In this document: in pieces, positions 57,956 to 64,000 of the stretch | Layout of the letters: each line of letters opens with the position of its first letter | Numbering within the stretch: position 1 is the stretch's first letter | NCBI RefSeq assembly: GCF_030272615.1 | Contig: NC_081410.1 | Coordinates: 127,147,140 to 127,211,139 of the forward strand | DNA length: 64,000 nucleotides | Direction: 5' to 3' | Source: Cryptomeria japonica | Lineage: Eukaryota > Streptophyta > Pinopsida > Cupressales > Cupressaceae | Made by a program: the position numbers and the translations under genes | The notes under the pieces: generated by a model | The model's input: the letters and a program-made list of their open reading frames with translations, nothing else | What the model was told of the DNA's origin: nothing | Databases searched by the model: none

Positions 57956-57997
57956 CAGATCAGAAGGTTGCGTGTTCGATTCACCTCGGGTTCACCA
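57956..57997 (-). promoter_or_regulatory. Extended primer-binding site, tRNA-Trp 3' half
   Basis: On the plus strand these 42 bases read like the 3' half of plant tRNA-Trp from the anticodon loop through the T arm and acceptor stem to the added CCA (ending CCTCGGGTTCACCA), with one difference by my recall of the tRNA. The first bases on the minus strand, TGGTGAACCCGAGG, are the primer site two bases after the LTR. A usual primer site is 12-18 bases. Confidence 0.75.
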
Positions 57998-57999
57998 AA

Positions 58000-59435
58000 T
58001 GATGCACTGCAAAAAGAATGTTATGAACACAAGACAAATCACTCATTAGTGTTAGTGTTAGCAGTATCAATCAAAAATGAAATATGAAAGAAACTACAAT
58101 CCTAAGCATACATATCAAGAGAAATATTAAACAGATTATAGAAAGCATACAAAAATGGAGAAAAGACACAAAACACTCCCAAATGTGTGCCAACATGCTC
58201 ATAGTTGCTCCTCCCTTGTTCCTCTCCTCTCCAAGTTCCACATGAGTGTAGCTCTCAGCAACTTTTTGCACTATTACGGATGTCTTATGGAGGTTCAAGA
58301 TTATGAAAATGAAGATTTTGTAAATGCAAGTGTAAACAAACTAATTATGAAAGAAAGCACCTAATTATCTATGTTAATTTTAACCAAAATAACAAAGTAT
58401 TTGTTCCTAAATGCTCTCTCAATTTTACTATAGGTTAGATGCATACAAGATTTCAGGATCTGGATTATGAAGGAATGGGCTCTATCTATAGGAAAAATAG
58501 AGCAATGGATGGTTGAGATTAGGTAATCTCAACAAGGTCTAGGATTGATGGGTTTGTGATCCATGTGAGGGCTTTCAACCCAATCCCAAGATGACAAATG
58601 TCAACATGAGATGGCTTGAGAGGAGAGGGAAGAAGCATTGAATGATTGAAATGACTTGAAGGTTACCTTAGGAGGTAAGGTTAGGCTTGAGTTGAATGAA
58701 TAAAGCCTTTATCTAATGAATAATGCCTTTATCTAATGGACAAACTCGTGTGCAAGAGTTAGTGAGGATAACCATGGTCAAAGCAGTAAATGCTTGAAGA
58801 GACCCATGAGTTAAATGATGGTTGAGTTAGAGGGAAAGTCTCTAACCATGTGGGTGAGTTGAGTTTCACCATTAATGGTCATGTAAGAGTCATAAATGGT
58901 TATGTAAGGACCATTAATGGTTTGGGAGACTTTAGGGGTTAACTTGTTGAAGACATAAAGCCTTTAATGATTTTCAAAGACTTTGATGCTTTGAGAAGTG
59001 ACTCCAAGTTGCTTAGGAATGTGACAATAATTAGGGGATGGGATTAGGCTAATTTAGAATGGATTATAAAAGTCTAGAATGGGTTAGAAGAGTCTAGAAG
59101 AGTCTAGTGGGTTTGGTGGGTGAGAGAAAATAGGATTTTAATTAAAATAAAATTCATTATTTCAACCAAATAGGTGCAACTTGCATTTGTAGGAGAATGC
59201 AAGTGGGGGGGGGGGGGTAGTTTAGGGATTTAAATAAATATTTTATTTATTTATTTAAATGAGGAAAAGGGGGTTAAATTATATAAATATGCTTTATTCA
59301 TTTAATTGATTGTTAGAGTGTGGCTTAATGAATTAATTCAAATAAATTGAATAATTTATTTAGTTAATAGAAAAAGAGGTTGAGGATAAATTAATTAAAT
59401 ATCAATTTAATTAACTGATTATTGATGGTTAAAAT
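58000..59435 (-). repeat. 5' LTR of Tat-like element, slightly truncated
   Basis: The plus-strand start TGATGCACTGC follows the primer site. Homology to the 3' LTR ends at GATGGTTAAAAT (59434), about 60 bases before the expected LTR border, where unrelated sequence starts. Confidence 0.8.
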
Positions 59436-60900
59436 TATTGGAATTATGCCTCGAATTCTCTTGACTAGTGTTTGGGTTGATCGGTGTAGCTTACCCCAAT
59501 GGAACAGCTTGTGGGAAGGTATCATGTTGTGGACTTTTCCCTATCGGTGTAACTCTGGCCGATAAACATGTTGCAGACAAGTATCGGGTTAGGTCTACCC
59601 GATGTATTCCTCCTTGTTCGGTTATCGGGAAGCAGTTTTTGGTTTGTGGTCATCGGGTTAACATCACCTATCGGGTTAGCTGGATTGAAGTTATCCCGAT
59701 GACCCGACAAAGTTGACTTGAAGAACAAGGTAACTTTGGCTATCAGAAGGACTACATGAGCGGTATGTTGATACCCGATGATTCTATCTTAGGCGGTCTG
59801 GTTTATCATCGGTTATCGGGTTGACGAGATGAAACCCTATTCTGAAGTCTGATGGAGTCATCTACTGGTGATCAGGGATTGGGATAACTTGAAAGCAGTC
59901 TCACTGATGGCCTGATAGAGTCATCGGAGATCGGAGTGACTAGTGAAGCGATATGTCGATGGTCCGTGAGGTCCGCTCTTGGTTATCAGAGATTGGGATA
60001 ACATTTCGTATGTTTTTCCGATGACCCAATGGAGTCGCCTTCGGTGATCGGATATCATCAGGAGGTCGAATCTACCAGTTGAAGGCTATCCCGATGGTCC
60101 GATAGAGCCAACCGATTTTTGGAGTTGCTTTGGTAGAGTTGTCTACCGGTTCATCAGGAGATTAGAGTAACATGTTTGTGGTCTGTCCAATGACCAATGG
60201 AGTGAAAACCAGTCGTGGATGTGCGATGGAACCAAATTCCAAAAATATGGGCTCTTGGTCACATTAGAAGTTTCTATCAGTGTATTTGAATACGAGCCGA
60301 CCCGACTTCTGGATGAATGTGGGATATTTGGTTTCCATGAGTTCATGAACCAACTGGTAGTCGCTCGACGGTTCGACTTCCTGGTGGTTAGAGTGACTAA
60401 CTATCAGAGTGGCCAGAGGAAACTAAAACACAGTTGGATGGATGGAAGACCGTTCGATTCCACAACAATTATGCTTAACCAATAGATTGCAATCTTTGTT
60501 GATAAATATGTTGCCGGAAATGTAACCGATACTGAGATGAGTGAGAAGCTCAGAGTTGCATAGAGTAGAAGGCATGGAGTGTCATTGAAGTATGATAGGA
60601 ACTCTGATATGCTTTGTCTTGCTCAATGTGTGAGGAGTGAGAGAGATTGAACGGTGGTTGAGCATAGCAGAGTGAAACGATAGGTCTGGGCTGATCAGAG
60701 CAAAACGAAATGACTACGAAGGAATGCAGAGAGGCTACTTTGTTGTAGTCTTGCATGAGTGTAGTTTTGAGTGTTCTGCATGATGTTATAGAAGAGTTCC
60801 AAACTATGAGAATCTGAGAATGAATATTTGTAATTGCAGACTGTATCTTTATTGTAATACGTTCGTTATAAATAAAGTAGTCTTGCAGTTGGGTAGTGGG
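59436..60900. repeat. GAT/CCGAT-rich region with ~95-base degenerate tandem repeats
   Basis: From about 59690 to 60200, units share ATCAGAGATTGGGATAAC, then CCCGATGGCCCGATAGAGTC and ATCGGTGATCGG in degenerate form. The earlier part (59480-59690) is rich in ATCGGGTT and CCCGATG. The flanks (60480-60900) look LTR-like but no ends could be fixed. Confidence 0.5.
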
Positions 60901-61046
60901 ATATATATATATATATACATACAAATATATATATATACATACAAACATATATATCTATATATACATACATACATATATATCTATATATATAAATACATAC
61001 ATATATATCTAAATATATATGTATACATACATATCTGTGTGTGTAA
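60901..61046. repeat. TA/TACA microsatellite
   Basis: (TA)n, ATACATACA and TGTGTG runs directly precede copia LTR sequence. Confidence 0.9.
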
Positions 61047-61047
61047 A

Positions 61048-62206
61048 TAAATCCAATCAACAATTACATTTAATTTGATGGCAAAACATATAAGTCAATT
61101 TATGATAATTTGTAAGGATAGAGAAAACATTAAATGCTTAAGGTCAATAGGCCAATTAAGCATTTGATTTCGATGACCAGAATTATCTGACTGAAGCTAC
61201 ACATCATTAACACTCCCTCTTAGCTAGGGAGGATAAATTATATCCCAACAAGAGAGAACAATTGATATCACCTTCTTGTGATATCATAGAATCATGACAT
61301 AACCATAAATATCACATCTCATGATATTTGTCATGGTTCTTTAAAATATCCCCATTCTATGATATGTGCACTGGTATCAAGTCGCATGATACCTATTATA
61401 GGGATACAAATCATCGCATATCCATGAATATTACATCTCATAATATTCACCATGATCATCTCAATCATTATGACTTCTCAAGATATCAAGTCTCATGATA
61501 TCTACCATAATTCCTATAGAGATGCAAACTATCATGATGAAGTCATGGATATCAAGTCTCATGATATCTTTTCATGATAGTGTGGTTAGAGTACTCTGAA
61601 GTTGTCACTTCATAGTATTAGCCATAAATAAGTGAACTTTTGAAAACTCGTCATTTTTCAAAGTTACACAAAGTTCAAATAGTCATGGAGTCTCACACAT
61701 GACAAAACAAAAATATAGTACAACAGATCAAATTAAAAATAAATTACATTCTCAATTTAACTTACATTTTTAACCATGTCAATGTTTCTTACGAAAGTAC
61801 TCAACCTTTTCTTTAGACAAAGGTTTGGTGAGAATGTCTACAATCTGTTCTCCTGTACTCACATATTTTAGTTGGATTACATTCCTTTCAACCATGTCTC
61901 TAATATAGTGATAAGGCATCTCAATATGTTTATATCTATCATGAAACACAGGATTAATAGAGAGCTTTATACAGCTCTAATTGCCGCAATGAATAAGAGT
62001 AGAATTCACTGGTTGACCAAATAAACTCACAAGGAGTATCCTCATAGTCCATTCCCTCTTTCTGATAGAATACTCTGGCAACAAATCTTGCCTTATATTT
62101 TTCAATACTGCCATCTACTGTATGTTTGATTTTAAATAGCCATTTGGAGGATACTACTGATTTGTCTTTAGGTCGGGGTACAATATCCCAAACATTTATC
62201 TTAATG
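61048..62206 (-). mobile_element. Fragment of the RT-deleted copia family
   Basis: LTR portion from the microsatellite to CATCATTAACA (61212), PPT (AAGAGGGAG on minus), GATATC-rich 3' untranslated region, then RNase H and RT pieces to about 62206 (GATTTGTCTTTAGGTCGGGG). It shows the same RT/RNase H junction as the copy at 32783-33433: the segment matching YEETP runs straight into EFIW. Confidence 0.85.
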
Positions 62207-62460
62207 CATCTTTTAATTTATTAATGTTTAAAAAAATTATTTTTACTCTTTTTCAAGTGTTTTAGTTTTATCCTTTAGGGTTTCTCGGTGAGGCGTTATA
62301 GTTTACAATATGTTTAGGGTGCCAACCCCTAATTATCTTGAGCACCAACTCAAGGAGCACCAACCCCTAATTATTTTGAGCATCAACTCAAGGAGCACCA
62401 ACCCCTAATTTAGAGAACCTACTCAAGGAGCACCTACCCCTACTCTAAGCACCCACTTAG
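62207..62460. repeat. ~45-base tandem repeat, AACTCAAGGAGCACCAACCC
   Basis: At about 62316-62445 three to four units contain GGAGCACCAACCCCTAATT separated by TTGAGCACCAACTCAA. The surrounding 62207-62315 is unassigned. Confidence 0.8.
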
Positions 62461-63500
62461 AGAAATACAATATTATTAAGTTTTACAAATAAATGATAAA
62501 GCCTTGTAACAAATGTGTTTTGTAACACTTACAAATTTCTTGCATCTTAGAATGGATTTTTCTGACTGCTAATGTTCTTCCTCTTTTTCCTCTATCTTCT
62601 TATCTTCTTCTCTCTACCTCTACTTCTCCTTATCTCTGCTTCACCTTTTTCTTAGTATTCTATCTTCTTTGTTCTCTGTCTTTCTGCTTCTATAGCTTCT
62701 ACTTCTTCTCTTGGCAGTAATTCACTCTCTACTCCAACAAAATTCAGTAGTCTAATTGAGACTTCTTTATTTCCACCTCTATCTCTATCTTAATAGCCAC
62801 ACTTACCAATGTCAAATCTCATCACATTTGCTACTAGATTCAATCAACTCTGTACACGTCAGATTTTTCCTCCAATGCAGAATTTTGATATTTTATTCAA
62901 GTCGGTTGTCTTGGAGATTTTCACACTATGGAGATTTCATTCTATGTCCTAAATATGATCTCACATTTTCCGCCCATGTTAAATGCATCATTTCTGTCTT
63001 CAGATCATTCTCTATACTTAGATTACTAGGTTTAGTAATCTTTCTCTACCCAAAATGATCTGGAATCCTTCCTCGAGCCACACAACCAGCCTGCAATGCG
63101 GTTGCCATTAATGCATTCTCCATCCTCCTGTCCTAATCGATTCAATCGCAGCTACCTCCATTAAATAAATCCTCAATTGGTATTCAACAACACACTCTGC
63201 CAACAGATGAATCATATTTTCATTCCCCTATGTGCACTTAGCAAGCACCACGTCATCAAAATGACTTTCAAATCAGTTAGTCAAACAATGGTCAATTGCC
63301 ACGTTGATTGTCATATTTATCGGTATGCAAATTTGTGAGTAATAATATTCACATTTGGCTTTCAAGAGCTTGGTCAACATTGGTCAACCTCAGTCCCACA
63401 TAGACTATCAGACTACACAGAACCATCGAACTCCATACTATGGCTAACTTTCGTGTTATGCAAACTTAGATATGTCTGCGGGATGGTAGGAGCCACTAAC
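62461..63500. other. Unassigned, pyrimidine-rich sequence
   Basis: 62560-62760 is strongly CT-rich on the plus strand (CTTCTTCTC-like). No gene recognised up to 63500. Confidence 0.5.
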
Positions 63501-63529
63501 TTTTTTCTCTTCGTTAGCTCGCATCATCA

Positions 63530-64000
63530 TTTTCAAACCCCTTTTACTCATGCGGGTTGGCGGGATGTATCATCCATCCTACTTTTTGATGCCCTACAAA
63601 CTCCTTTTTGTCTATGCTTCCCAACCATGGGATAGCGGGGATCACCTCTAGCCATTGTTCTTCTTATCACACAGGATGCCTTCTCTGTAGTCTTTACAGT
63701 TGCGGCATAGCGGGATATCTCACGCACCTTCCTGCTTTGTATCCCGCAAGACTATAGCACACTCGTCTTCCACGGTGCAGGATGGAGGGAGACATATCTT
63801 TCTTATCCTTGTACCCCACACAACCATCGCTTCTCATGTTTTGATGATGTGGAATAGCGGGGAGCCTCTATCCTTCCATCTATTTTTTATTCTGCGGGAC
63901 CAATTTCTTTGGTTATCAGTGATGCGGGATGGCAGGGAGCCTCGTGCTTCACTATTTTCTTATCCCAAGAGATTTTTTGTTGCAGTCTATCTAGCTATGA
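63530..64000. repeat. ~90-base degenerate repeat around GCGGGATAGCGGGGAGCCTC
   Basis: Units at about 63550, 63625, 63705, 63770, 63850 and 63925 share GCGGGATAGCGGG, a CT-rich middle and CTTATCCCGC. The array continues past the window end. Confidence 0.7.

Larger units (their letters stand above)
36277..59435 (-). mobile_element. Large Tat-like Ty3/gypsy element, nested host of two insertions
   Basis: Minus strand: 5' LTR (59435-58000), Trp-type primer site, 2.9 kb leader, gag, protease, [copia insertion], G-patch, Pro/Thr linker, RT, RNase H, second RNase H, integrase with GPY motif, 3' untranslated region, PPT, 3' LTR (38528-36277, split by a solo LTR). Without the insertions it is about 15 kb. 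Dual RNase H places it in the Tat/Ogre-like lineage. All coding parts carry stops and frameshifts. Confidence 0.85.

Noticed and set aside
57956-57997. A functional tRNA-Trp gene
   Set aside because: Only the 3' half is present and it includes CCA, which plant nuclear tRNA genes do not encode; position next to an LTR marks it as a primer site.

Overview
The window is a nested stack of plant transposable elements and I see no certain host gene. The primer-binding sites fit plant initiator-Met, Lys and Trp tRNAs. The element set (chromovirus, Tat-type Ty3/gypsy with dual RNase H, Ty1/copia, L1-type LINE with RNase H) and the AT-rich filler indicate a seed plant with a large, repeat-swollen genome. 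A gymnosperm is my guess, but nothing here proves it.

Layout. 1-5157 (minus): an LTR element whose 4.5 kb interior lacks any polymerase. It encodes a coiled coil, four CCHC-type zinc knuckles and an unrecognised globular/basic region. 5158-9390 (minus): the 5' part of a Tat-like Ty3/gypsy element (gag, long leader, Lys-type primer site, LTR). 10007-10266: a LINE tail. 11623-19733 (plus): a complete chromovirus with an uninterrupted 1549-codon gag-pol and TSD AGCAT, inserted into an unknown reading frame on the other strand (11471-11622 plus 19734-20162). 20700-21060: TA/TG microsatellites. 21397-27591 (minus): a decayed LINE. 31558-36276 (minus): a copia element that has lost its RT core.

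36277-59435 (minus) is a large Tat-like Ty3/gypsy element. It is split by a solo LTR (37300-38149, TSD GGTTT) and by a complete but dead copia element (45425-52646, TSD AGGAT). 59436-60900 holds GAT/CCGAT-rich degenerate repeats. 61050-62206 is a second copy of the RT-deleted copia family. 62330-64000 holds further degenerate tandem repeats that run off the end.

Relative ages can be read from the nesting. The Tat element was present before the copia element and the solo LTR landed in it. The chromovirus has about 1% LTR divergence by eye and an intact frame, so it is the youngest and the only element that looks capable of expression. The most unusual signals are the chromovirus LTR hairpin array with compensating stem changes, a primer site in the big Tat element that matches a whole 3' tRNA-Trp half, the polymerase-less zinc-knuckle element, and the repeat-rich Tat leaders.
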